A stretch of 64,000 nt of DNA, taken from Theristus sp. LFF4_11 (Eukaryota > Nematoda > Chromadorea > Monhysterida > Xyalidae). Both the position numbers and the translations under genes were made by a program. The DNA lies in contig JASANC010004322.1 of NCBI GenBank assembly GCA_030248135.1, forward strand, positions 1-64,000. The letters run 5' to 3'. Positions within the stretch are counted from its first letter, which is position 1, and each line of letters opens with the position of its first letter. The notes beneath the pieces are model-generated. The model was not told the DNA's origin. It saw only the letters and a program-made list of their open reading frames with translations, and did not search any database. Positions 1-11,180 of the stretch are shown one piece after another.

Positions 1-431
1 CCCCCCCCACCCCCTCCCATCTCGACCCCCGGTCATTTTTGTTTTTGTTTTTAAAAGAAAATTTTTTTTTTTAAATTTCAAAAATCAAAGTTGTGCTAAA
101 TCAATCAGGGAGTCCGAAGAACCACATATGATATGCAAGCGCCTCCCGGCTCCCGAATGACTCCCGTATGGCGGAACTTTGCAGATTTTGTTTTGGTGAC
201 CTCAATTACCCCTTTTCTAAACCGTCACCATGCCTCTTCTTGTGTTTTGACTTCCAAAACGTCACTAATTGTCCCCAGCTAAACTAATGCCAAAGTGAAG
301 ACAAACATACCGCCTTGAAATTCGATCAATTCTTCTGATGGTGTCGCGACGACACGACACGAAGCAGCAAGCAACCAGACAACGTAGCGCTTGCAAACGG
401 AGCAGCGAGCACAATCGGACGCTCTGCGAGG

Positions 432-2321
432 CATAGTTGTTCCAGAGCAGTACCGTGGGCCCAAACAAATTTTCGAAGGGGGGGGGGGTATGGTGCCGTG
501 GGGGGGGGGGGGGGGGCCGCCCAAAAAGTGAGGGGGGTCCAACCGCTGGCGCTTCTTTTTTAAAACGCACGCGCACGCGGCATCGGCATGCTCATGCTCA
601 TGATCCACTAGCGCGCCTGCACACGCTCCGGCCTCAACAAAAACTTGTTAAAAAACGCAATTGTTCTGACATCTTCCTTTCGGAAAAGGCTTGGCTTAGG
701 TTAGGATTAGGTTAGGATCATGTTAGGCTTTGGGGTCTTCTTTGGGATTAGGATTAGAATTAGGTCCGTTTGAACAATATGTTCGACAACGAGCGTGTCG
801 GTTTTTAGAAAAGAAGCGCCAGCGGTCCAACCTATGGCAACATGGGACCCCCCCCCAGGGGGTTCCCATGGGGGGGGGGGTGCATTTTTTCTTAAATTTA
901 CTGTGAGGGGGGGGTCCCACCCCCACCCCCCCCATGAAATTTTTCTCGCTTAAATTTTAAAGGAAAAACGCTAAATTTAGCTGCAAAATCTTTGAAATTA
1001 CAATGAAGATGGTCAAGTTATCATATATTCAGCTTATATTATGGACTTTATAGACAAAAAGTCATGATTTTCAAAAAAAAATTTAGGCTGTGCAGAAAAT
1101 TTCAAAATTTCATGGGGGTGTGGGGGGTGTCGGCCAAAGTTTCGAGGGGGGGGGGTCCGATGGGGGGGGGGGGGGGTGCCCGGTTTTAGGGGGGGGGGTG
1201 GCACGGTCCCCCCCCACCCCTCCCCACCCGACGGTCTCTGGCATTAACGTGGGCCCAAAAAAAATTTCGCGGGGGGGGGGGTATGGTACCGTGGGGGGGG
1301 TGCCGACCAAAAAGTGAGGGGGGGGGGTCCAACCTATGGTAACGTGGGACCCCCGGGGTCCCATGGGGGGGGCTGCATTTTTTCAAAAATTTCTGTGGGG
1401 GGGGGGTCCCCCCCCCCCCCCCCCCATGATAATTTTTCGCTTAAATTTTGAAGGAAAAACGCTAAATTTTGCTTCAAAATCGTTGAAATTACAATGAAGA
1501 TGGTCAAGTTATCATATATTCAGCTTATATTATGGACTTTATAGACAAAAAATATGATTTTTCAGAAAAAAATTTTAGGGTGTGCAGAAAATTTTGGGAG
1601 GGGGGGTGTCCGCCAGACCAAAAATTTCATGGGGGGGGGGGGGGGGGGGGGGGTGTCGGCCAAATTTTCGAGGGAGGGGGGTACGGGGGGGGGTGCCCGG
1701 TTTTAGGGGGGGTGGCACGGTGCCACCCCCCACCCCCCCCCACCCGACGGTCTCGGGTGCTCTGGGGGGGTGTACCCCCCCCACCCCCCCGCCCACGGTA
1801 CTGGTCTCTGGTGCTCTGGGGGGGGTGGGTGTCCCCCCCCACCCCCCCCGCCCACGGTACTGTTCCAGAGCCGAGGGGTTGGGGGGGGCCGATATAGATA
1901 GCTGGAGCAAATTTTCTAGATAGATAGATAGCTGGAAAATTTTGGGGGGGGGCGCGGGGGGGGCATGTGACTTTGGGGGGGCCGGTCAAAATTTTGAAAT
2001 TTGATAGATAGATAGCTAAAACGCTAAAAAGCTGTAAAAACAGCAAAATAATGCTAAAAATAAACTAAAAATCAAGTATAAACGCGTATTTTATCTAAAA
2101 TTAGCGAAATTTTCAAGAATTACGAGCAAAAATGGTCAATTTCGGTCAAAAATTGACTCATTTTATGTCTTCGAAGACAAAATTTTTTAGATAGATAGCT
2201 GGCTGATAAAATTTTTTAGATAGACAATAGCTGAGCCAAAAAAACCTGTCTGATAGAGATAGATTCGAAAAATTTTTGGGGGGCCTGCCCCCCAGGCCCC
2301 CCCCCCCCAAGAACAACTATG
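432..2321. mobile_element. G-tract-rich hAT-like element with 8-bp TSD
   Basis: Terminal inverted repeats are CATAGTTGTTC at 432 and GAACAACTATG at 2311-2321. The perfect 8-bp target duplication CTGCGAGG is at 424-431 and 2322-2329, which is diagnostic of hAT-type insertion. The interior holds many uninterrupted G (or C) tracts of 7-20 bases. A block at about 946-1110 is repeated at about 1436-1600 (period near 490 bp), giving a partial internal duplication. The open frames here are products of the homopolymer tracts, not genes. A GATA-type microsatellite (TAGA repeats) occurs at about 1912-1935 and 2003-2015. Confidence 0.85.
555..770 (+). repeat. Dispersed repeat with TTAGGN-rich tract (copy 1)
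   Basis: The block with GCATCGGCATGCTCATGCTC and CCACTAGCGCGCCTGCACACG followed by GGCTTAGGTTAGGATTAGG recurs at about 24090-24310. The end is made of degenerate telomere-like TTAGGT/TTAGGA units. A similar TTAGGA-rich tract is at 40441-40530. It lies inside the G-rich element in this copy. Confidence 0.75.
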
Positions 2322-2763
2322 CTGCGAGGCGAATCGTCACCTTATCTGCATCGGAAATGGTAGGCCAAGCTTTGGGACGCTCAAAAACTTCATCGCAGAT
2401 GTTGTCGTAGCCTAAAATCAGTCGGTAAAACGGTCCAAAATCGACTGCTAAAGGTTTTACGAGGTATAATCAAAGAAAATTTTTGTTGAACTTTCGAAAA
2501 ATTGTGCCAAAATTAGGGTTTTCAGAGCATATTAGAGGAAAATTTTTCGAATTTTTTTTTTTTAAATCGGCATTTTTGTTTTTTTTAATCACTTTAAAAA
2601 AAAATTTTCATTTTTGTTTAACAACCCTAGTTCCACTTCCACCCAGTTCTCCGTGTCGAGTTCTCCGTGTCCGAAGAAAAATTTCGTTTTTCTGTTCAGG
2701 TATTGGTTTTGCTTTGATCTTTTTGACTGTGAATTGTGTTTGTGGCGAAAAACCCAAACAAAA

Positions 2764-5700
2764 ATGCCGACGGGAGAGCCGAAAACGCATGCTGCACGGA
2801 ACAAACCGATCGCGCCCGGGCTGATGCGTTTCTCGCGGGCGCGCATGTTCCACAAACGCGGCGTTTGGGCTCGCAAGAAGACGCAGGTTGGTTTTTTTAC
2901 ATTTTTTCTGTCTCAAACGCTGTTTTTTCTTTGGTCTTTAATGATTTTTCGTTGCTTTCATCGGTCAAACAAGCGTTTCAATGTTCAATCAATGTTTTTT
3001 TTGATTTTGACACGTTTTTGGCAATCCCAGTTTAGTTCGATGAAATGTGGTGTGTTTTGGTTCGATTTCAGGTTGCGAAAAAGCCGAAACCGTCGCCGGA
3101 GAAATACGTGACGAAGAAGATTGGCGGCGATAAAAACGGTGGCGAACGAAAAGTGCTCATTGTGAAACCGGTTGGTGGTATTTCGTGTTTTCAGACAATT
3201 TTGATTGTTGGTAAAAATTATAAAATTTCGCCTTCGCGTGTCTCAGCGTTTTCTGCTGAGGTGGTCAGAGAAATATCGGTTTCGTGCAGGCAGACTAATC
3301 TAATCATATGCAACTAGCTGATTGGTTCGTGCCGATAGGGGCATTTCTGTGCAGGGCATTGCTGTGGAGGCAGAGTCTTCCTGTACAGAAATACACACAG
3401 TACAACAAAAATTGGCGCAGCACCAAACAACCCGTTTAATCGTCGGAGGCGCGGCAGCGACCTGCTGCAATATTCATTCAGAAAGTTCATTGCAAAAATT
3501 TCGAAATTTCAATTGGCCATGACTAGGGATGGATCCGGCAAATTTGCCGGAATCCGGGCCGGATCCGGCAAAAGCCCATTCCGGCCGGGCCGGATCCGGC
3601 AAAAATTGCCGGAATCCGGACCGGAATGGCCTTTTTATGTCTAAAAAACATCTACGCACATTTCGTCGCTTCTTCATCACATTTTCAGCATAAAACAGCA
3701 CAGACACAGAAACAAAGTCAGCAAGACACAGCACATGAACAACCAAAAATTACAACAACAACAATTGACAAAATTCACATCGCATAGGGATAATCAAGTG
3801 CTGGCAACACTCCATTCAGAAACATGACCTTTTCGGCGTTTTGAGTTGACAGACGAGATCGGCTGTACACAAACACCTGCCTGGCTTCAGAGAACATTCG
3901 TTCGCTTGCCACGGTTGTTGGTAGCGGTGCCAGGTATCTGCGCGCGATTGTCGATAGTTTGGGGTATTTAGACGAGTTCAGCCGCCAAAAGTCTAGCATG
4001 AGATCACTTTTGTCCGGTTCGTCGATAAATTATCCGACTCGTACATATTCATTTCGCCGCGCAGTTCGTCATCAAGACTGGATTCGCCTGACGGGTTGCG
4101 CGGTCGCGCAGCGTGAAACTCAATGCCTCCGTAGAGGCCAGTCGATTTCTTTTTTGGTTCGGGCTCGCGTTCACTTTCGTCATCGTCGTTGTTCGCGATT
4201 TCGGATATATCGTCGCAGTTTGTGGGCGTCTCCGGTCGTTTCAAGATTTTCTTTGCAATGTGAAGTAGTTCACAACGAATCGCACCTCCATTTTTGAAGA
4301 CGACTGCAGTATTCTTGAATCGCGGATCAACGTACGTGGCCATGATGTTGGATTCGTTGTGGAAAAGCGCACGGAAGCGTGTGTCGTTGCTGGTCAGCAG
4401 CGTTTTTTTCGTCGTACCAATGCCACTCGCATCGACTTGTTCGATGCGCTGCTTCAGTGCGCAAACGGCGGGCAACACCATTGAAATGGATTCGTCGTCT
4501 CGTGGATTCGTCGTTGGGGGGGTTTATCGGGTTTTAGGGGATCACGGCACCCCCGCACACCCACAGTAACACATGTCGCTAAAATCGCTGGTGTTCTGGG
4601 GCTCACAAAAAAGCAACTGTTTGACAGCTAACTGAATATGACCAACAAAAATGGCTGATTTCAAAAAAAACTGCTATTGTTCATCAACAACGTCGGCCAA
4701 AAGCTGGCAGCCACGTTTTTTAAAGTGGACGATGCTGCACATACGTTTACCACTCAAGACAAAAGCAGTGAACCATTTACCATTGAACAGAACACTAAAC
4801 TAAAGCAACGCTCACTGATCACATGTCAAATGTACAACAACAAAATTAACAAAGCACCGAAACAAATTTGCCAAACCATTGAACAGCTCTGAAACGGAGG
4901 AATCAACTTGTTAATTCGCGGGTCTCGGCCATTGCGGCAAAATTGCGCCGGAATCCGGACCGGATCCGGATCCAATTTTAGGCGCCGGAATCCGGAATCC
5001 GGACCGGAACCGGCTCCATCCCTAGCCATGACTTTCATCATTGGTGATGAAATGGAAAAAAAATTCTTTTTGCTGTTCAAAGGTGGGCTATCCATCCATA
5101 CGAAAATGCATCAAGCGTTCCTGTGGTTTGGCAGAACGCAAAAAAATCAGCTTCTTAAGATTTAGATTTAACTTAAGACTTTCAAAGGCACAAGAAACTC
5201 ATACTAAGACAAAAAAACAATAAGTTTGGAACGTGGGGTTAGGGGTGCAGTGACGAGAAAACCGGCACGTTGAGTGTCTGCCCCGAATTTCGAAACACTC
5301 ATGCATCACTAGTGTTCTATTTTGGTTGTATTAGGGTTAGGAGAGAGAGACTAACGAAACATTGCAACATGCTTCCCACTCAGCCGAAACGGCTCGCCGA
5401 GTTTCGCGCCAAGCAGCGGCCACCAAAACGCTCCGCAAAGCTGAATCAATGCAAACTGCGACGGTCGATAACGCCGGGCACGATTCTGATTCTGCTCGCT
5501 GGTCGACACAAGGGAAAACGGGTGGTGTTCTTGAAGCAACTGGAAAAGAGCGGCTGTTTGCTGGTGACTGGTTGGTGTGCGGTTGGACGTTTCAGTTTGC
5601 TTTGGGGCTGTTTTTCGGTTTTAGACTTGGATTGAATAACAACAACAATTGGGCTGGTAGGGACGGAAAGTCGGGGAGCTGCTGTGAACTGTGAATGGGG

Positions 5701-6709
5701 TAGTATTTACTGTTTATGAAGCAGTAGTTTACTGATGGGTGACTGGTTGGTGGAAAGGAATAGGAGTTTTTTCAGGTTTTGAAAATTAAAAAAAGTCCAT
5801 CTGGTTTTATTAAATCTTAGTGGTCCGGAGGTGCTACACCACTCAAGAGCTTTTCATCGTCAGAATTGAACTGACGAAACACGAACCATTCGACGTTTTG
5901 CGCGTAAAATTGAAATGTGCTCTGTCGTGGTGACTGTTTCACGCGCAGTGGTGTGTGGGTGTGCTGCAGACGAAACCACACCATGTGTAGATGTAGCACT
6001 ACTGCACTACTAAACGTTCACCAAAAACAAATCAACCCCCCGCGCATTTGCAGGTCCACTGAAACTGAACAACTGCCCGATCCGTCGCATCCCACAGGCG
6101 TTCGTGATCGCGACGAAAACGAAACTCGACATTGGCGGCGTCGACGTGCCGGAGCACCTCAACGACGACTACTTCAAACGGGCGAAAAAGCGAAAGGCGA
6201 CGAAGCAAGACGACGATTTGTTTTCGTCGACAAAGGAGGTGACTGTTGTTGATGGTTACTACTGGTATAGGTCGTTGGTTGGTGGAACCTGCCAGAACGC
6301 TGTGCGGAGACGGTGTCCACGGTTACCGAACCACGTCGTTGTCTTTAAGTCTCTTTTTTTCTTATTTCTCTCTCTCGTCTGGCTAAATTTCGACAACCAA
6401 CACGTTTTCCAAATAGAACCGGGTCGCTTCGGGTATCTTGAATTGCCACATGAAGATTGAAACTAGTTTCCTTTCGACGTTTGCAAACGCACTGAGTCGC
6501 AGAACCGAAAAAAAAGATTATAATAATGGTTTTTCCTTTTTTTACAGCAATACGTCGTTACCGATCAACGCAAGGAGGACCAACAGAAGGTCGACAAGCA
6601 ACTGTTGGATGTCATTCGGAAGCACAAAGACAAAAAGATGCTCTTTGGCTATATCGGCTCGTATTTCTCCATTCGAAAGGGCCAATCACCGCACAGCATG
6701 GTGTTTTGA
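2764..6709 (+). CDS. RPL6: 60S ribosomal protein L6 (eL6), 5 exons, complete
   Basis: Structural protein of the large cytosolic ribosomal subunit. Exons: 2764-2886, 3072-3170, 5384-5570, 6054-6238, 6548-6709. All junctions are GT-AG with matching phases and the joined frame gives 251 aa, close to animal eL6 (the human protein has a longer basic N-terminus). Family landmarks are the RFSRARMF segment near residue 25, KPVGGDKNGG-like [10 protein letters not shown] in exon 2, the [20 protein letters not shown] and VVFLKQL core in exon 3, [20 protein letters not shown] in exon 4, and a C-terminus ending HSMVF. Start: the ATG at 2764 is the first in frame; a short upstream non-coding exon is possible because an acceptor-like TTCAG lies at 2695-2699. 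An AATAAA polyadenylation signal is at 6895-6900. Intron 2 is enlarged to 2.2 kb by a hAT transposon. It is co-directional with RRP7A, another ribosome-biogenesis gene. Confidence 0.95.
3524..5024 (-). mobile_element. Decayed hAT transposon with transposase remnants, in RPL6 intron 2
   Basis: Terminal repeats TAGGGATGGATCCGG (3524) and CCGGCTCCATCCCTA (to 5024) are flanked by a perfect 8-bp duplication GCCATGAC (3516-3523, 5025-5032). The ends are rich in CCGGATCCGG/GGAATCCGG sub-repeats. On the minus strand two frames match the transposase C-terminal half. The frame at 4481-3993 has the YVDPRFK core. The frame at 3999-3775 is the hAT dimerisation domain ([20 protein letters not shown], then ASERMFSEA and NAEKVMFL). 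The N-terminal zinc finger and catalytic start are missing, so the copy is inactive. Confidence 0.92.
3775..4481 (-). pseudogene. hAT transposase C-terminal fragment (BED-type family)
   Basis: Two overlapping minus-strand frames, broken near 3993-3999, cover the end of the RNase H-like core and the hATC dimerisation domain. Visible are [26 protein letters not shown], an acidic linker, then [12 protein letters not shown] and the [17 protein letters not shown] signature. The N-terminal half is absent. It lies inside the 3524-5024 element and opposite to RPL6 transcription. Confidence 0.85.
6416..6530 (+). repeat. A-tailed dispersed repeat (copy 1 of 3)
   Basis: The block TTGAATTGCCACATGAAG ... 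AAACTAGTTTCCTTTCGACG ... GCAGAACCGAAAAAAAAG matches about 11012-11180 and 20128-20290. Those copies begin GCAGTTTCATGCTTGACGCG and end in an A-rich tail after AGCAGAA. The structure is SINE-like but I could not identify a pol III promoter. This copy lies in RPL6 intron 4. Confidence 0.65.
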
Positions 6710-6894
6710 GCGGGAAAATTCTGAAATCGAAAATATTGTGCAGCGGAGTGTTTGTGATTGTGAGAAAAGAACTGCGGATTTTTCTTAGGTGATTTTGTTT
6801 CTTGTTGTTTGCTGCGATGGAGATTGTGAATGACAGTGAGAAAATCTTGTTTCTGACGTTGTTGCTTCGTTCGTTATCACTGTTGAAATGCTGA

Positions 6895-6900
6895 AATAAA
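6895..6900 (+). terminator. RPL6 polyadenylation signal
   Basis: Canonical AATAAA 186 bp after the RPL6 stop codon, the first one downstream on the coding strand. Confidence 0.65.
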
Positions 6901-7294
6901 AAAATATGAGCGATTTTTTGGGTGTTTGCAATTTGTGACATGTTCAATTGCGTAAAAACTGATTCGCATTTCGAGTGCCGAAAATTATTTTGTAGATTTT
7001 TTTACAAACAAAGAAACAAACAAACAGGATGAGAAGTTCCTGCTGTTCAAAATGTCCGGTCTCTGGTTCCTACAAATCCATTTCTGTATTTCTGCAAGGA
7101 TTGATCGCCCGGTTCAACAGCAAGAGCTTCAAATCACAATCCCTGCTTTCCGGGTGTTTCATGTTTCGCTGATTGGCTGCATTCATGCTACTGCAACCAA
7201 TCAGTGCGGGTTAATTTCAAATCTAACCGGTTAATCTACCACTTGTGAACAGCATTAACTGTGAATAATGTGCCAATTGGAACATAATTTATTG

Positions 7295-7425
7295 TTTTTT
7301 TTTGCGCGCCGGTTCCGGAAACCCTAAGGTACCAAACTCCGACGGAAACGGGCAATACTGCCCCGAGCCCAATTTAGCCTTGGCTCTGGAGGGAGTAGAC
7401 CATTAGATCTTGTTGGTCACCAAAG
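7295..7425 (-). repeat. A-tailed SINE-like repeat (copy 1 of 2)
   Basis: The plus strand reads poly-T, GCGCGCCGGTTCCGGAAACC, AAGGTACCAAACTCCG, GGGCAATACTGCCCCGAGCC, then GACCATTAGAT. It is about 90 percent alike to 23466-23601, so an A-tailed element inserted in minus orientation. It lies about 150 bp upstream of the RRP7A start codon. The GGGCAATACTGCCC and CCGGTTCCGG palindromes suggest a folded small RNA ancestor, which I could not identify. Confidence 0.7.
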
Positions 7426-7576
7426 TGTTTCCATTGTGTGTCTTGTCCGCAGCGAGATTCGAAGTTTCCACCTACAGAACGGTAGACGAAAGCCCTACAC
7501 CTGCGCTGCAGACGCGACAAATTTCTCGTTTTTTTACGACGCTTTTCTCTCTTTTATTTGCAGCAATAATAAAAAA

Positions 7577-10500
7577 ATGTCTGCCAACGATCCAGACGCC
7601 CAGTTTCTCGGCGTTTACTTCGACTCGAATTCACAAGCGGAACGTTGTCTGGCGCTGAAACAGCATCAAATTCAATCATCCTCCGACACAACCACCACTG
7701 AACTCGACCCGAAAAAGCCGCTGAATCGCACTCTGGTGGTGTTTGGTGTGCCGGGCTATTGCGACCAACGGTCGCTGCAGTTGCTGTTTGGCGGATTGAT
7801 CGATTATAAAACCGACAAGGATGTCGTGGTCGAGGACGTGATCCTGCAAGCGACCGCCACTAGCAAACCGGTGACTTCGAAGCGGCTCGATGAAACTGTG
7901 CTCGGTTCGCAATCGTATTTTCGCGACGTTGGCAATGAGCGCAAGGGTTGCTTTCAGGTTCGGCTGGAGTGTTTTTTTCCATCGAGAGTGGTTTTTTTCG
8001 TGATTTGGGTGGTTTTTTCACCGCGTGCGCTGTTTTGATTGCTGTATATTGCAACGGAGGTGTGTGATTTTAAGCGACAGCCAACCCAACGCGCTGGTAA
8101 TTTCAGTTTTCTGCTTGCAATCGCACGAGTTCTTCAAACAGGAGGCTGGTAAATTGCTAGTCTGAAGAGCGTTCGGATTTTGTTCAACCCATGATCTCTG
8201 TGCACTGTGTTGCACAAACACACCGGCACACACAACTAGGGTTAGGGGGAAAAAAAAATCCGGATTTTTTTTTTTAAATTAAAAAAAAATTTAAAAAAAA
8301 AAAAAAAATTTTTTTTACAAGTTAGGTTTGTTCGAAGCGTCTCGTCGAGCTGAGTTCATCTAGACTATTTTCAGAACGATCCGGAAAACTATAAGTGCGG
8401 AAATCGTGTTTTATTGAAATTATGTCCATTTCATAGAGGGAAAGTTGCATTTTCAACAGTAAAACAGGACAATTTTCGACGTGTACTTGAATATTGAACC
8501 GTTCTTAGTTGTTCCTCTTTAGAAAATTACCAAAATTTGACTGTGTTCAAAAATTCCTGTTTGCTGTAGCTAAGTCGGCAACCCCTGTCGACCCGGTCGC
8601 CCCCCCCCAAGACACTTACTTTCAGGTTCAACCAGCAATGCTATCTGCCACATGGCGAGAGCCCACTCTTCAAATCATCGTATCGAAAACACGTACCATG
8701 ATTTCGCGATCACGTTGCGGGCAACTGACAGACGCAAGTTTAACACGTTAGTTTAGCTCAGCACGCAAGTTTTAACATGTGGCCATGTTATCGGGTATCT
8801 GAAAAACGGTCGTGTGATGTGGTATTAACCAACATCCCCGCTCCAATTGTTTAACAATATATCGCACAACTAAATAGTAGACCGATAAAGTACGCCAATC
8901 AACAAGATATCATGTTCATCTCATGGCCTACCGACTGAAAAAACATGTTCTAAGTTGCAAGAAAACGATTTCTGAAACGATATTTCAATTCAGTTAAGTC
9001 ATTTCAACGCTAAAAATTGACTCTAGAAGTCATCCAAATCGAAAAACATGGAGTACGTCGGTCAAAATGACCAAATAATGACATGTACCTAAGCACACAA
9101 AGAAGTTGGGAAGAAAATTTGGTTTGAACTTTCAAAAAATTATGCCATAAATCGAATTTTCAGAGCAAAGTAGAAGAAAAATTTTTCAAATTTTTTTTTT
9201 AAGTTTGAAAAAAAAATCCAAATTTTTTTTTTTAAAAAAAAACGAAAAAAAAAATAAAAAAAAAAAAATTTTTTTTCAAAGCCCCTAACCCTACACACAA
9301 CACACGTGCGCTATTTCACTACACGCATACATGTTTGCCAGTGCGTTTGTCTGCAGCGAAACAACTACAGCAATGTTAGTGCTGTTTCATAGGTTTTTTT
9401 GTCGGAGTTTCCTGCTTTTAGCGGAATGGATGGCACGACAGATTGAACAGTGTGAAACAAAGTGCACGGTTCTCTGAGTCCATTATTGCGAACCAAACGC
9501 ACATAAAAACGTTCCGCACAACAACAACAACTACAACTACTACAACAACTACAACAACACAACTAAATTGCTCACCAGTTTAAAAACTCCACAGGTCGCC
9601 TACGTCGTGTTCAAGACCGAGCGAAGTCTACGTCAGTTGTTGTCGACGGATTTCTCCACGATTCCAAAGGAACGTCGATTATTGTCAACGGAGTCGCATT
9701 CGCTAGCGTACAATCTCGGCTGGCGGAAATACGCGCGCGAATATCGCGAAAAGTGAGAGTTGTTTTCAGACTTTGACGTGACCGACTTGTCATTGCTTGA
9801 CGATGCATTTTCGCCCCTATCTGATCCGATCCATTGCGATACAAAGCGTTCCGCAAAGTTTCTATGACATATTTGTTCAAACGTGTCCCACTGAAATGAC
9901 GTCATGCGCCGCCAAACATGCGCTAGCCGTTCACAGCATACCAGACTTTCCGTTTAGCCGACTTCTTACCGTAAACAAACGGTGAATGTCGAATCAGTCA
10001 CACCAAACCGACATTTTAGTGCCTGTACTTTGACAAACGGGCGTTTTTAAAGCAAATGACGTCATTTTAGTCCGGACACGTTTGAATAAATCCACAGTAG
10101 TAGACTGTTGTTGTTCAGTGCCGTCACTGCGGCCAGGCGTGTCGTGCCAGGCTGCACACGTGAGCGATGTTGCTTTTTCGACCACCCTCCAGAACACGAA
10201 CGTCTCGCGCGGACACGCTGAGTGGCGCAGGTGCACTGCAGCCAACATTCATTGTCCAATGCCAATCAGCAGCATAATGTCTCCAATCGCACAGCGACTC
10301 ATTTTTCCACACAAAGTACGATTGTTTGGAACTGCTCGAAACGTTTCCGTGCTGAACTGAGCAAACAGCAACATTTGCACCGCCGAGACTCGAACCGTCA
10401 CCCGCCGGGTGCGCGCACGCCGCGAACCACTACGCTATGACGACAAGACAACGCCAATTGCGTTTCCAGGTACTCGATCGACGTCGGCGAGCTGCAAGCG

Positions 10501-10851
10501 CAAATCGACCGCTACATGGACGCCTATGACGCGACGGTGAAGGCGCCAAAGCGAGCGCACGTCACGTCGCCGGACGACGAAGGCTGGCAGACCGTAGTCG
10601 GGGCGAAAACGGCTCGGGCCGAGACTGGAACACTGTTGCCGACCGTGGATACGGCCGGAGACAAGAGCGACGACCGCTCGCGCGTGAAGCGACGAAAAAA
10701 GCGAAAACTGCCGAAAGAAAGCGACGACTTCTACAAGTTTCAAGTGCGACAGTCAAAGTTGAATCAGTTGGCCGAGTTGAAACGAAAGTTCGAGGAAGAC
10801 AAGAAACGGATAGCGCTGATGAAAGCGGCCAGGAAGTTTCGGCCGTATTGA
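7577..10851 (+). CDS. RRP7A: Ribosomal RNA-processing protein 7 homologue, 3 exons, complete
   Basis: Nucleolar factor of small-subunit pre-rRNA processing (UTP-C/CURI module in yeast). Exons: 7577-7957, 9595-9752, 10470-10851; phases 0 and 2 match, giving 306 aa (human 280). An RRM-like N-terminal half (RTLVVFGVPGYC, then VAYVVFK across the exon 1/2 junction) is followed by the LLSTESH segment. The RRP7 C-terminal domain holds the acidic DEEGWQTV motif and ends in the diagnostic LAELKRKFEEDKKRIAL and ARKFRPY. The ATG at 7577 lies 14 nt after a strong TTTATTTGCAG acceptor (7553-7563), so a 5'UTR intron or SL trans-splicing is likely. The reading frame stays open upstream, so a longer N-terminus cannot be excluded. 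Intron 1 hosts a 1,057-bp hAT-like element; intron 2 hosts a CRE-bearing MITE and a tRNA-like sequence. Confidence 0.95.
8237..9293. mobile_element. TAGGGTTAGGGG-family hAT-like element, copy 1, TSD CACACAAC
   Basis: Terminal repeats TAGGGTTAGGGG and CCCCTAACCCTA, with perfect 8-bp duplication CACACAAC (8229-8236, 9294-9301). It is 1,057 bp long and nearly identical to 41554-42721. An 80-codon frame at 8509-8751 is shared by both copies but resembles no known transposase, so the element is probably non-autonomous. AT-rich homopolymer runs lie just inside both ends. Sits in RRP7A intron 1. Confidence 0.9.
9862..10098 (+). mobile_element. CRE-bearing MITE, copy 1
   Basis: About 235 bp with inverted ends (TCAAACGTGTCCCACTGAAATGACGTCA and its counterpart ending GACACGTTTGAATAAATCC, read as two parts). 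Two perfect TGACGTCA palindromes at 9897-9904 and 10057-10064. Shares GCCTGTACTTTGA and AAACGGGCGTTTTTAAAGC with the copies at 12139 and 28103. Located in RRP7A intron 2. Confidence 0.8.
10375..10445 (-). repeat. tRNA-like sequence (SINE head or tRNA pseudogene)
   Basis: On the minus strand there is an A-box-like TAGCGTAGTGG and a B-box GGTTCGAGTCT in the right spacing. The acceptor arms do not pair well, so it is not a functional tRNA. It lies just before the last RRP7A exon. Confidence 0.5.
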
Positions 10852-11011
10852 TCTGGAATTTGCAGAGCGTATTTTGTTTTTTGAGTTTCATCAGTTTTGT
10901 TTTTGATGAATGTTTTTTTTATTTGGAATGATTGTCACGGTTTACTGGTGAAGTTGAAAAACGGATGTTGTATCTTTTTATTTTGGTTCTGCAACTCCAT
11001 GCGCGTATAGA

Positions 11012-11180
11012 GAGCAGTTTCATGCTTGACGCGGAAATTCAAAATTGGTAAGGTGACCCCTGTCCCTGAGATACGGTTGAGTCACTAGGGTCAATTGTCG
11101 CATCAAGCATGAAACTGGTTTCCTTTCGACGCCTGCAAATCTATTGAGCTGCAGAACTAAAAGAAAAGACATCAATGGAA
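11012..11180 (+). repeat. A-tailed dispersed repeat (copy 2 of 3)
   Basis: CAGTTTCATGCTTGACGCGG at the start, a near-inverted CGCATCAAGCATGAAACTGG in the middle, and an A-rich end. It sits between the convergent 3' ends of RRP7A and TUBGCP2. Confidence 0.65.

Larger units (their letters stand above)
1..2629 (-). mobile_element. TAGGGTTGTTAAA-family hAT-like non-autonomous element, split by another element
   Basis: Sequence at about 40-431 and 2322-2629 is the reverse complement of the element at 38587-39320. The order of shared blocks is: AT-rich end, ATTTAGCACAACTTTG, CATATCATATGTGG, CTTCAAGGCGG, TGCTCGCTGCTCCG, then GATGAAGTTTTTGAGCG and the terminal repeat. The right end is ACAACCCTA at 2621-2629, only about 135 bp upstream of the RPL6 start codon. 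It is interrupted at a CTGCGAGG site by the G-rich element. The left terminus is not clearly seen near base 1. Confidence 0.8.

Noticed and set aside
1090..2046. Gly/Pro-rich open frames
   Set aside because: They arise from long G and C runs in the G-rich element and lack any domain.
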